A stretch of 13,852 nucleotides of DNA from a bacterium (GTDB taxonomy: Bacteria; Latescibacterota; UBA2968; UBA8231). The notes below the pieces were generated by a model that saw only the letters and a list, made by a program, of their open reading frames with translations, was not told the origin of the DNA and made no database searches. Of this stretch, positions 5,444-13,852 are shown piece by piece (positions within the stretch are counted from its first letter, which is position 1; each line of letters starts with the position of its first letter). The stretch covers positions 1-13,852 of the forward strand of contig JAQCJA010000070.1 of the NCBI GenBank assembly GCA_027593305.1, in the 5' to 3' direction. A program made the position numbers and the translations under genes.

Positions 5444-8056
5444 ATGAAGTCCGAAGACATCCGCGAGACCTTCTTGTCCTTCTTCGAAGGCAAGGCCCAC
5501 ACGCGTGTGCCCAGTGCGTCCGTCGTACCCGTGGACGATCCGACGCTGTATTTCACCAATGCCGGAATGAACCAGTTCAAGGACGTGTTCCTCGGTCTGG
5601 GCAGCAGGTCCTATACACGGGCTGTGGATACGCAGAAGTGTATTCGCGTCTCCGGTAAACACAACGATCTGGAAGAGGTCGGCATCAGTCCCTGGCATCA
5701 CACGTTTTTTGAGATGCTCGGCAACTGGTCCTTTGGAGACTACTTCAAGGAGGAGGCCATCCAGTGGCACTGGGAGTTGGTCACAGAACACTTCGGCCTC
5801 AAGAAGGAGCGTCTGTGGGCGACGGTCTTCGAGGGCGGCGAAGGTGTGCCCGCCGATGAGGATGCAGAAGGGTTGTGGAGCAAGGTGACCGATCTGCCGG
5901 CGGATCGCATCGTGCGGCTGCCGGCGAAGGACAACTTCTGGGAAATGGGGGAGACCGGCCCGTGTGGCCCCTGCTCAGAACTGCACTACTACCTCGGGGA
6001 TGACCTCAGTCTGCAGAACGAGGCGTTGTTCCGCGAGGACGGACCCGACTTCGTCGAGATCGGCAATCTCGTATTCATCCAGTTCAATCGCGACGAGAGC
6101 GGCGCTCTGCAGCCTCTGCCGGCGCAGCACGTGGACACGGGAACCGGATTCGAGCGCTTGTGCAGTCTCTTGCAGCACAAGACGAGCAACTACGACACCG
6201 ACGTCTTCCGTCCCCTGATCGAGCGTATCGCCGATGTCACCGGTGGTGACCCCGACAGTGACGGCGGTCGCGTCCCCATGCGGGTCATCGCTGATCATAT
6301 CCGGGCACTGACTTTTGCCATCGCCGATGGCGCCATGCCGGCAAACGATGGTCGTGGTTACGTCTTGCGCCGAATTCTGCGTCGTGCATCCCGCTTCGGG
6401 CGCCAGCTTGACCAACACGACCCCTTCATCTACCGACTCGTCCAGCCTCTGCTGGACACTGTGGCACACGTGTTTCCCGAAGCCGCCGCCAAGGCCGCTC
6501 ATGCGGCCATGGTCATCAAGGCCGAGGAAGAGTCCTTTGGCCATACCCTCGACCGTGGGCTTGATATTTTCGCCCGACTCAGCGCCAAAGGTGATATCTC
6601 CGGCAGTGATGCCTTCCTGCTCTATGACACCTACGGCTTCCCCCTCGACCTGACCGAACTGATGGCCCGCGAACGCGGTCTGCGGGTTGATACGGCCGGA
6701 TTCGAGCTTGAGCTCGATGATCAGAGGCAGCGTGGCCGCGCCGCAACGAAGGGACGCTTTCGTGCCGTCGAGGGTGTGGGAGATGTGGTGGCCGGGGCGC
6801 ACTCTCGTTTCATCGGCTACGACGAACTCGAGACGGACACGACCATCGCCCACGCAGAGATCGTTGAGGGCAGGGCCCGGGTCGTGCTTGCAACGACACC
6901 ATTCTATGCGGAGTCCGGCGGGCAGGTCGGTGATCGGGGTCTGCTGCAGGGGGATGGTTTCTGTATCGAGATCGACGACACCCTCAAGGCTCGTGGCGGG
7001 ATCGTGCACGAAGGCCGCCTTGTTGACGGCCAGTTGCCGGCAGCGGGGGCCGCCGTGCATGCTGCTATCGATGTTGACGGCCGCGCCGCGGCGGCGCGCA
7101 ACCATACCGCCACGCATCTGCTGCATGAGGCCCTGCGTCGAACTCTCGGTGACCACGTCGGGCAGATGGGTTCCCTTGTGTCGGCAGACCGACTGCGCTT
7201 CGACTTCTCGCACTTTCAGGGCATGGAGCCCGAACAACTGCTACAGGTCGAGCAGATCGTCAACGAACAGATCCGTGCCGACCTTGAAATCGCCACTTTC
7301 GAGGAGGGCCTCGACCAGGCCAGGAAACTTGGTGCCCGGGCCTTGTTTGGTGAGAAGTACGGTGACCGTGTCCGCGTCGTGAAGATCGCCGAATTCAGCC
7401 TCGAGTTGTGTGGTGGCACGCATGTGCAGCACACCGGACAAATTGGCGCCTTTGATCTGAGTATCGAAAGCGGCATCGCTGCAGGGACGCGCCGCATCGA
7501 AGCACTCAGCGGCTCTGGTGCGGAACACGCCGCCAGGCAGCATCGTCAGTTGCTCGGGGAACTCGGGCAGTTGCTCAACGTGCCTGCCGCAGGACTGCCG
7601 GAACAGATTCGGCTTCTGCAGGATCGGACCCGCGAGTTGGAGAAGGCACTTGCCGATGCACGTCGTCGCGCCGCCGGTGACAGTGCAGCGGACCTGACCA
7701 CAGGGGCGATCGACATCGACGGGGTGCGCGTTGTCGCCAGTCGTGTGCAGGTCGACGACATCGAGGCTCTGCGTTCCATGGCTGATGGCATCCGTGAAGG
7801 GCTGACATATGGTGTCGGTGTTCTCGGCGCGGATGTCGCCGGCAAGGTGTCCTTCATCGCAGTGGTGACGGACGACCTGATCAAGGACCGGGGTCTCCGG
7901 GCAGGGGATGTGGTCAAAGCAGTGGCTCTGATCGCTGGTGGATCCGGCGGTGGCAAGCCACACATGGCACAGGCGGGCGGCAAGGATGCGGGCAAGATCG
8001 ATGAGGCGATTGCAGCGGTGCCGGAGATCATCCGTCGATGTCTGACACAGAAGTGA
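5444..8056 (+). CDS. alaS: Alanine-tRNA ligase
   Basis: AlaRS charges tRNA-Ala and hydrolyses mischarged Ser- or Gly-tRNA. The 870 residues match the family length (about 875). The N-terminal class II catalytic domain is seen from TLYFTNAGMNQFKDVF and GKHNDLEEVG, through HHTFFEMLGNWSFGDYFK, to the EMGETGPCGPCSE region. The editing domain carries HTATH (His554, His558) and the matching CGGTH (Cys656, His660), so all four zinc-binding editing residues are present. The C-Ala domain ends with GGSGGGKPHMAQAGGKD. The ATG is 3 bases after the recX stop, with AGGA very close to it. The order recA-recX-alaS is common in diderm bacteria. The window also holds the cognate tRNA-Ala at its left edge, with its G3:U70 marker. 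Confidence 0.98.
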   Translation: MKSEDIRETFLSFFEGKAHTRVPSASVVPVDDPTLYFTNAGMNQFKDVFLGLGSRSYTRAVDTQKCIRVSGKHNDLEEVGISPWHHTFFEMLGNWSFGDYFKEEAIQWHWELVTEHFGLKKERLWATVFEGGEGVPADEDAEGLWSKVTDLPADRIVRLPAKDNFWEMGETGPCGPCSELHYYLGDDLSLQNEALFREDGPDFVEIGNLVFIQFNRDESGALQPLPAQHVDTGTGFERLCSLLQHKTSNYDTDVFRPLIERIADVTGGDPDSDGGRVPMRVIADHIRALTFAIADGAMPANDGRGYVLRRILRRASRFGRQLDQHDPFIYRLVQPLLDTVAHVFPEAAAKAAHAAMVIKAEEESFGHTLDRGLDIFARLSAKGDISGSDAFLLYDTYGFPLDLTELMARERGLRVDTAGFELELDDQRQRGRAATKGRFRAVEGVGDVVAGAHSRFIGYDELETDTTIAHAEIVEGRARVVLATTPFYAESGGQVGDRGLLQGDGFCIEIDDTLKARGGIVHEGRLVDGQLPAAGAAVHAAIDVDGRAAAARNHTATHLLHEALRRTLGDHVGQMGSLVSADRLRFDFSHFQGMEPEQLLQVEQIVNEQIRADLEIATFEEGLDQARKLGARALFGEKYGDRVRVVKIAEFSLELCGGTHVQHTGQIGAFDLSIESGIAAGTRRIEALSGSGAEHAARQHRQLLGELGQLLNVPAAGLPEQIRLLQDRTRELEKALADARRRAAGDSAADLTTGAIDIDGVRVVASRVQVDDIEALRSMADGIREGLTYGVGVLGADVAGKVSFIAVVTDDLIKDRGLRAGDVVKAVALIAGGSGGGKPHMAQAGGKDAGKIDEAIAAVPEIIRRCLTQK

Positions 8057-8063
8057 CCCGGCA

Positions 8064-8810
8064 ATGACGACAATTCTGCAACGGTTGCAGGACGTGCGGG
8101 CTCGCAGGGGTGCAGGATACCTTACGCTGCTCGATCCGGACCGTCTGTCCCTGGAAGAACTCGAGCGCCGGGCCCTGATGTGCGCCGACGCCGACGCCGA
8201 TGCCATTCTGGTGGGTACGAGTCTGATGTTATCTGCCACCGGCAACACCAGGCTTTTTGAGCGCCTGCGTCAGATCGTCGACATTCCAGTCATCTCCTTT
8301 CCTGGCGACGCGGGGCAGGTGGTCGATACGGCAGATGCGATTCTGTTCCTCAGCATGGTCAGTGGGCGCAACGCCGAATTGCTGATCGGTCAGCATGTTC
8401 GCGCTGCCCCTCTGCTGAAGGAGTACGGCGTCGAGGTCATTCCTACGGCATACATGCTGGTCGAATCTGGCACGCTGACCTCTGTGGAATACATGAGCGC
8501 GACCCGACCGATTCCGCGCGGCAAGGATGACATTGCCATGGCCCACGCCTTGGCCGCCCAGTACCTGGGAATGAAGCTGGTGTATCTGGAAACCGGCAGT
8601 GGTGCTGCCGCCTCCGTGCCAGCCTCCATGATTCGTGCAGTCTCGGGATATGTTGATCTGCCCGTAGTCGTTGGTGGTGGCATCCGTGATCCCGAGGCAG
8701 CGCGCGAAAAGGTTGAGGCGGGGGCCGCTTTCGTCGTCACCGGAACGGCCGTCGAAGACGACCCCGGGCGGCTTGTGGACCTCGCTGCGGCTGTTCATGT
8801 TGGCGGCTGA
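8064..8810 (+). CDS. Geranylgeranylglyceryl/heptaprenylglyceryl phosphate synthase family protein
   Basis: This TIM-barrel enzyme of the GGGPS/PcrB family joins a polyprenyl diphosphate to glycerol 1-phosphate by an ether bond, the first committed step of archaeal-type lipids. The 248 residues show LLDPD at 22-26 (Asp24 is the expected Mg ligand), AILVGTS at 47-53, ISFPG at 77-81, AILFLSMVSGRN at 92-103, the strongly conserved LGMKLVYLETGSGA at 168-181, VGGGIR at 203-208 and VTGTAVE at 225-231. Together these match the long form found in Archaea, Bacteroidetes and other FCB bacteria better than the shorter Firmicutes PcrB. Chain length cannot be read by eye. The start is 7 bases after alaS without a clear ribosome site. 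The two other lipid genes in this block are pgsA and pgpA. Confidence 0.93.
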   Translation: MTTILQRLQDVRARRGAGYLTLLDPDRLSLEELERRALMCADADADAILVGTSLMLSATGNTRLFERLRQIVDIPVISFPGDAGQVVDTADAILFLSMVSGRNAELLIGQHVRAAPLLKEYGVEVIPTAYMLVESGTLTSVEYMSATRPIPRGKDDIAMAHALAAQYLGMKLVYLETGSGAAASVPASMIRAVSGYVDLPVVVGGGIRDPEAAREKVEAGAAFVVTGTAVEDDPGRLVDLAAAVHVGG

Positions 8811-8827
8811 CCCGAAAACCGGCGGCA

Positions 8828-9622
8828 ATGGACGGTTTCGTCGATATTCACTGCCACGCATTGCCCGGCGTTGACGATGGTGCCGATCGTCTGGCGACGG
8901 GTCTTGATATGCTGCGACACGCCGCCGATGAGGGCGTCGACGATGTGATTCTGACCCCACACTACCGGGCCGACGATGGCCTGGAGCGAGGTCAGGTTCT
9001 GCAGCAACGCTTCGCTGAGTTCGCCGCTGCCGTCACCGATGCAGGCATTCGTGTAACGGTGCATCTCGGTGCCGAGCTGGGCTTTCGTTTTGGTCTGGCC
9101 GGATTGGCCAGGACAACCGCGGTCGCCCGCCTGGCGGGCGGGCCCTACGTCCTGGTCGATCTGCCCCCCGGCCCGTTGTCGCCCGGCCTGGAGCAGGCGT
9201 TTTTCGAGATCCGGACCGCTGGGTTCCGCCCGGTGCTGGCCCATCCCGAGCGGCACCGCGACCTGGCTGGCGACCCGGAGCGGATGGAGCAATTGCGCGC
9301 CCAGGATCTGCTGCTGCAGATCAATGCCGGCAGTCTCCGTGGCTGTTTCGGCCGGCGGGCGCAGGTGGCTGCCATTCACCTGGCCGAGTCGGGGCAGGCG
9401 GATTTCGTCGGCAGTGATGGGCACGATCTGGAAAAACGGCCTGTGGCGCTGCGCTCGGCGTACGAGCAGGTAGTGGCGCTGGCTGGGCCCGATGAAGCGC
9501 AGCGTCTGTTTGTACACAATCCGCGGCGTGTGCTCATTGGCGAGCCGGTTGAACCCGGTCCACGTGCAGAATCTGCCGAGCGTCCCGGTTTGTGGGATCG
9601 GATCCGTCGCCGGCTCCATTGA
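8828..9622 (+). CDS. PHP-domain tyrosine-protein phosphatase of the CpsB/CapC/YwqE type
   Basis: CpsB/YwqE proteins are metal-dependent phosphotyrosine phosphatases that act on bacterial tyrosine kinases controlling capsule and exopolysaccharide export. The 264-residue product starts with FVDIHCHALPGVDDGA (His8, His10, Asp16), followed by LTPHY (His45), HLGAEL (Glu83), LAHPERH (His139), LLQINAGSLRG (162-172) and FVGSDGHD (Asp197, His199). This is the metal ligand set of the family in order. The C-terminal 25 residues are Pro/Glu-rich and end in a basic helix, an extension I cannot assign. No BY-kinase or polysaccharide export gene is in the window, so the substrate is unknown; a histidinol-phosphatase-like role is less likely given the ALPGVDDGA motif. 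It lies 17 bases after the GGGPS gene. Confidence 0.87.
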   Translation: MDGFVDIHCHALPGVDDGADRLATGLDMLRHAADEGVDDVILTPHYRADDGLERGQVLQQRFAEFAAAVTDAGIRVTVHLGAELGFRFGLAGLARTTAVARLAGGPYVLVDLPPGPLSPGLEQAFFEIRTAGFRPVLAHPERHRDLAGDPERMEQLRAQDLLLQINAGSLRGCFGRRAQVAAIHLAESGQADFVGSDGHDLEKRPVALRSAYEQVVALAGPDEAQRLFVHNPRRVLIGEPVEPGPRAESAERPGLWDRIRRRLH

Positions 9623-9684
9623 TGCGAAACGAACAGCTGCCAGCAGCCAACAACTGTGCGCAGTGAAAAAAACGGAAGACAAGG

Positions 9685-9957
9685 ATGATTGAACAGCGAG
9701 TCACTGTCACCAACGTGCTGGGCATCCATGCCCGTCCCGCAACACTGCTGGTGCAGGCGGCATCACGGTACGAGGCCGATATCTTCCTGAGCAAAGGAGA
9801 CGTGAGCCGCATCAATGGCAAGAGCATCATGGGTGTCATGATGCTGGCGGCAGAGACGGGCGCCGAAGTGCTCGTGGAAGCCGAAGGGGCAGACGCGCAG
9901 GCTGCCGTCGATGCAGTCACAGAACTGCTCGGCGGTGACTTCGAAGGCCGCATCTAG
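9685..9957 (+). CDS. ptsH: Phosphocarrier protein HPr
   Basis: HPr takes the phosphate from Enzyme I and passes it to EIIA domains or regulatory partners. The 90-residue product has the active-site motif GIHARPA with His15, and NGKSIMGVMML with Ser47. That Ser matches the regulatory Ser46 of canonical HPr, the target of HPr kinase/phosphorylase. Both sites are therefore intact, which suggests an hprK gene elsewhere in the genome. The ATG has GGAAG at 9674-9678 with a 6-base spacer. ptsI follows after 9 bases. No EII component is visible, so the sugar-uptake role is not shown and a regulatory role is possible. Confidence 0.96.
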   Translation: MIEQRVTVTNVLGIHARPATLLVQAASRYEADIFLSKGDVSRINGKSIMGVMMLAAETGAEVLVEAEGADAQAAVDAVTELLGGDFEGRI

Positions 9958-9966
9958 GAAATCAGC

Positions 9967-11748
9967 GTGGCGCGAACGAAGCGAGAACACCTGAGACTTG
10001 AAGGCACCGCCGCCGCCCCTGGTATAGCCATCGGCAAGGCACTTACCCATCGGGCCGAGCGCCCCGCTGTATCGCGACGACGTGTTCCGACACATCGCAT
10101 CGAGGCAGAGGTCCTGCGTTTCCATGCGGCACTCGCCTCCGTGTCTGAGGATATGCGACGCACCCGCCAGCGCGTCGAACACGAGCACGGAGCCGACCTG
10201 GCCCTGATCTTCGAAGCGCAACTGGCCATGCTCGATGATATGCTGATGAAGGATGGCACGATCGAACGCATTCGCGCCAACAACTGGGTCGCAGAACGAG
10301 CCTTCGCAGAGACCATGGCGCACCTGCGCCAGGGCTTTGAGAAAATCGACAACGAGTACCTGCGTGCCCGTGTCGGCGATCTCAAGGACATTGAGCATCA
10401 GGTTCTTGTGCAGCTGGCGGGAGGATCTCTCTCGGGACTGCAGAATGCACGTTCCAATACCGTCATTTTCGCACGCGACATGCTGCCTTCCGAAGCAGCC
10501 CAGCTTGGGCGCCGACTGGTGAAGGGCCTTGTCACCGATGCCGGTGGCACAACATCGCATACCAGCATCATTGCCCGCTCTCTCGGTCTGCCTACGGTGG
10601 TTGCCACGGAACGGGCGTCGCACCTGGTATCGACAGGGGATCTCGTCGTCGTTGATGGCGACACGGGCACGGTGCACATCTGTCCCGATGCAGAAACCGT
10701 TCGCTATTATCGGGCACTGTTGCGCCGCCAGGTGCGCCGCGAGCGCGAGTTGAGCCAGCGCACCGAACTGCCGGCGGTGACAACGGATGGTGTCCACATC
10801 ACGCTGCTGGCCAACGTCGATCTGCCGCAGGAAATCGAGCAGGCCGTCGCCAGCGGGGCCCGTGGTGTCGGCATGATGCGTACCGAATTCCTCTACCTCG
10901 GCTATCGCTTGCCCTCCGAAGCCGAGCAACTGGATGCCTACGCCCATATCGTGCGTGCCATGGCACCTCATCCGGTTGTCATCCGCACCGTCGATCTCGG
11001 CGGTGACAAACTCACCCATGCCGTTGATTCGGTTGCCGAGGCGAACCCCTTCCTTGGCTGGCGGGGCATTCGTATCTGCCTCGATACGCCGGATCTCTTC
11101 AGGACCCAGCTGCGGGCCATCCTGCGCGCCGGTGTACATGGCAATGCGCGCATCCTGCTGCCGATGATCAGTGGCCTCGACGAGGTCCGTCGTGCCAAAG
11201 AGGCGATCCATCAGGTCCAGCAGGAGCTGGAGCAACAGGGAATCGCTCATCAGAAGGACTGTCAGGTGGGCGTCATGATCGAAGTGCCTTCCGCCGCGAT
11301 CATGGCCGAACAGCTGGCGCAGGAGGTCGATTTCTTCAGCCTTGGGACCAATGACCTGGTCCAGTACACCCTGGCCGTCGATCGCGGCAACGCACGTGTC
11401 GCCGATCTGTACGATCCGCTGCATCCGGCCGTGCTGCGACTGATCCGGCAGGTCGCGGACGCCGCCGCCGCCGCCGGGATTCCTGCCAGCATCTGTGGCG
11501 CCATGGCGGCCGATCCCGTCGCCGCTGTGATACTCATGGGGCTGGGGATCCGCCTGTTGAGCGTCAGTTCTGCGCAGATCCCGGAACTGAAGGAAGTCGT
11601 GCTCGCCGCCAACATCGCCACGGCAAGCGAGATCGCCTGCGAGAGCCTCAAAATGAGCTCGGGAGTCGAGGTCCGCGCGCGGGTGCAGGCGGTGATGAAG
11701 GAAGTCTTTCTCACCGCTCGTCCGCCCCGTCCGGAGGAAGCGCCATGA
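9967..11748 (+). CDS. ptsI: Phosphoenolpyruvate-protein phosphotransferase (PTS Enzyme I)
   Basis: Enzyme I autophosphorylates from PEP and hands the phosphate to HPr. The 593 residues cover the HPr-binding helical domain, the swivelling domain with GGTTSHTSIIARS (His198 is the phosphorylated residue) and the PEP-binding barrel with RTEF (Arg305), RTVDLGGDK (340-348), LGWRGIR (363-369), MIEVPSA (437-443, Glu439), LGTNDLVQYTLAVDRGN (459-475) and Cys510. Cys510 sits in CGAMAADP, whereas CGEMAGDP is usual, so Ala512 replaces a Glu conserved in the PEP-utilising family; the next conserved SMSA stretch is also altered (SVSSAQIP). The start is GTG 9967 with AGGA at 9956-9959 and a 7-base spacer, overlapping the ptsH stop. 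The stop overlaps the next gene by 4 bases. Confidence 0.95.
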   Translation: MARTKREHLRLEGTAAAPGIAIGKALTHRAERPAVSRRRVPTHRIEAEVLRFHAALASVSEDMRRTRQRVEHEHGADLALIFEAQLAMLDDMLMKDGTIERIRANNWVAERAFAETMAHLRQGFEKIDNEYLRARVGDLKDIEHQVLVQLAGGSLSGLQNARSNTVIFARDMLPSEAAQLGRRLVKGLVTDAGGTTSHTSIIARSLGLPTVVATERASHLVSTGDLVVVDGDTGTVHICPDAETVRYYRALLRRQVRRERELSQRTELPAVTTDGVHITLLANVDLPQEIEQAVASGARGVGMMRTEFLYLGYRLPSEAEQLDAYAHIVRAMAPHPVVIRTVDLGGDKLTHAVDSVAEANPFLGWRGIRICLDTPDLFRTQLRAILRAGVHGNARILLPMISGLDEVRRAKEAIHQVQQELEQQGIAHQKDCQVGVMIEVPSAAIMAEQLAQEVDFFSLGTNDLVQYTLAVDRGNARVADLYDPLHPAVLRLIRQVADAAAAAGIPASICGAMAADPVAAVILMGLGIRLLSVSSAQIPELKEVVLAANIATASEIACESLKMSSGVEVRARVQAVMKEVFLTARPPRPEEAP

Positions 11749-12740
11749 CCGAGACCGATCGCCTCTGGGCGGTTCTTCCCGTTGCCGGGTTCGGCGCCCG
11801 TCTGCGGCCGCACACGCACACGCGGCCCAAGCCGCTGCTGCACGTGGCGGGCAAGCCCATCATCGGCCACATCCTCGATCAACTGGTACCGCTGGGCATC
11901 GAACGGATCGTTCTCGTTGTCGGTTTTCTCGGGGATCGTATCGTCGATTACGTGACCGCTCGGGGCGATTTCCGCCAGGTCGAATTCGTCGAACAGAAGG
12001 AGATGCTCGGCCTCGGCCATGCGATCTGGCTGACGCGGGATGTCGTTGGTGATGATCCCCAGTTGATGGTGTATGGTGACACGATTTTCCAGGCCGATCT
12101 GGCGGATGTATTAAGTCGTCCGGGAGATGGCCATCTGGGCGTCAAGCGGGTCGATGATCCAAGCCGCTTCGGTGTCGTGCTGCACGAGGATGGCCGAGTC
12201 ACCGGGCTTGTGGAAAAACCGGCTGCGTTTGTCTCGGATCTAGCCATCGTCGGGGTCAATTTCATCCGCGACAGCCGGCGTCTCTACGCCTGCCTCGGCA
12301 CACTCATCCGCAACGAACAGCGCACGCGGGGCGAGTTCCAGGTCACCGACGCCTTTCAGGCCATGGTGGACGAGGGGGCAGAATTCGGTACCTTCCCTAT
12401 CGCCAACTGGTTCGACTGCGGCACGCGTGAGACGTTGCTCGAGACCAACCGCGTCATGCTGGAGGGTCGCCCCATCCCTGATGTCAACGATGATGTCGTC
12501 ATCGTGCCACCGGCCCATATCGACCCCACAGCCAGCGTCAGTCAGTCCGTCATCGGTCCCCACGTTTCGGTGGGCGCCGGCGCCTGCGTACGACAGGCTG
12601 TTGTGCGCAACAGCATCGTGGGCGAAGAGGCGGTGGTCGAGAACATCGTACTTGAGGATTCGATCATTGGCTTCCAGGCGGTCGTCACGGGCCGACCGAG
12701 CAGTCTCAACGTTGGGGACCTGTCACAGATCACGAGTTGA
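11745..12740 (+). CDS. Sugar-phosphate nucleotidyltransferase with left-handed beta-helix C-terminus
   Basis: The N-terminal Rossmann-like domain belongs to the NTP-transferase family that makes NDP-sugars from an NTP and a sugar 1-phosphate. It shows the signature VAGFGARLRPHTHTRPKPLL (13-32), VYGDT with the metal-binding Asp112, GLVEKPA (154-160), VGVNFI (169-174), GEFQVTDAFQAM (196-207) and NWFDCGTRETLLETN (221-235). Residues about 253-318 have the hexad pattern of a left-handed beta-helix, as in glucose-1-phosphate thymidylyltransferase-like and GlmU-like proteins, but the tail is too short for a full acetyltransferase. The exact sugar and nucleotide cannot be read. Total length is 331. 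The ATG overlaps the ptsI stop and has a strong GGAGGA at 11733-11738, so it is in the ptsHI operon. Confidence 0.87.
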   Translation: MTETDRLWAVLPVAGFGARLRPHTHTRPKPLLHVAGKPIIGHILDQLVPLGIERIVLVVGFLGDRIVDYVTARGDFRQVEFVEQKEMLGLGHAIWLTRDVVGDDPQLMVYGDTIFQADLADVLSRPGDGHLGVKRVDDPSRFGVVLHEDGRVTGLVEKPAAFVSDLAIVGVNFIRDSRRLYACLGTLIRNEQRTRGEFQVTDAFQAMVDEGAEFGTFPIANWFDCGTRETLLETNRVMLEGRPIPDVNDDVVIVPPAHIDPTASVSQSVIGPHVSVGAGACVRQAVVRNSIVGEEAVVENIVLEDSIIGFQAVVTGRPSSLNVGDLSQITS

Positions 12741-12790
12741 AGGACGCAAACTCCGTACGAGAACCCGACGCTCATCCATGCCACAAAACA

Positions 12791-12795
12791 AGGAG
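12791..12795 (+). promoter_or_regulatory. Shine-Dalgarno AGGAG that sets the metK start
   Basis: AGGAG lies 9 bases before GTG 12805, whose product begins MSHYLFTSESVSEGHPDK, the usual MetK N-terminus. An in-frame ATG at 12778 would add nine residues that the family does not normally have and lacks a ribosome site. The 64-base gap 12741-12804 holds no visible SAM riboswitch. Confidence 0.7.
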
Positions 12796-12804
12796 AAGTC
12801 ACAG

Positions 12805-13852
<1,048 letters not shown>

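Noticed and set aside
5975..7237. 420-codon open frame on the minus strand opposite alaS
   Set aside because: It is a mirror of the alaS coding frame in GC-rich sequence, without recognisable motifs. Similar frames occur opposite recA/recX/alaS (4622-5791) and alaS/GGGPS (7241-8248).
9763..11424. 553-codon open frame on the minus strand opposite ptsH and ptsI
   Set aside because: It lies wholly opposite two well-recognised genes, has no domain I recognise and no own ribosome site. Such long antisense frames are usual in GC-rich DNA whose sense genes avoid TTA, CTA and TCA codons.
11458..11475. GCC triplet run inside ptsI (slippage or frameshift site)
   Set aside because: It encodes a short alanine stretch in a helix and the reading frame continues intact on both sides, so it is ordinary GC-rich coding sequence.
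12741..12804. Possible SAM riboswitch before metK
   Set aside because: The gap is only 64 bases and shows no SAM-riboswitch-like stem set; only the AGGAG ribosome site is recognisable.

Overview
The window is a dense, single-strand block of bacterial housekeeping genes. It runs from the 3' part of a tRNA-Ala, through a signal recognition particle (SRP) RNA, to a metK gene cut off by the right edge. All twelve protein genes and both RNA genes lie on the + strand. Past the terminator that follows the SRP RNA, no gap between genes exceeds about 65 bases, several neighbours overlap by 4 bases (ATGA), and no other convincing terminator is visible. The DNA is GC-rich by eye, with long antisense shadow frames. 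Three genes probably start with GTG (recR, ptsI, metK), recX may as well, and pgpA may use a non-canonical start. I see no insertion sequence, CRISPR array, prophage gene or strand switch.

Layout: tRNA-Ala(GGC) (partial), a 35-base inverted repeat, SRP RNA with a Rho-independent terminator, then dnaX-recR (clamp loader and recombination mediator), pgsA-pgpA (phosphatidylglycerol synthesis), recA-recX (recombinase and its modulator), alaS, a GGGP/PcrB-family prenylglyceryl phosphate synthase, a CpsB/YwqE-type PHP phosphatase, ptsH-ptsI (HPr and Enzyme I), a nucleotidyltransferase with a left-handed beta-helix tail, and metK (partial).

Organism: the gene content is bacterial (DnaX, RecA, AlaS, PTS). 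The SRP RNA-dnaX-recR order resembles Firmicutes, while pgpA-recA-recX-alaS order is common in diderm bacteria. The bacterial GGGP-synthase homologue, together with a PTS lacking nearby EII genes, suggests a GC-rich FCB-group or neighbouring candidate phylum (Krumholzibacteriota, Eisenbacteria, Latescibacterota or Gemmatimonadota kind). This placement is inference from gene content and was not tested.

How the genes fit together: replication/repair (dnaX, recR, recA, recX), translation and secretion (tRNA-Ala, alaS, SRP RNA), membrane lipid backbone and head group synthesis (pgsA, pgpA, GGGPS), and a phosphorylation/surface-sugar group (PHP phosphatase, HPr, EI, nucleotidyltransferase). I find no undescribed multi-gene system. 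The best leads are the archaeal-type lipid enzyme in a bacterial lipid/housekeeping operon, two unusual substitutions in RecA, an Enzyme I with the usual Glu beside its catalytic Cys replaced by Ala, and an SRP RNA whose 3' tail looks like that of the long Firmicutes-type RNA.
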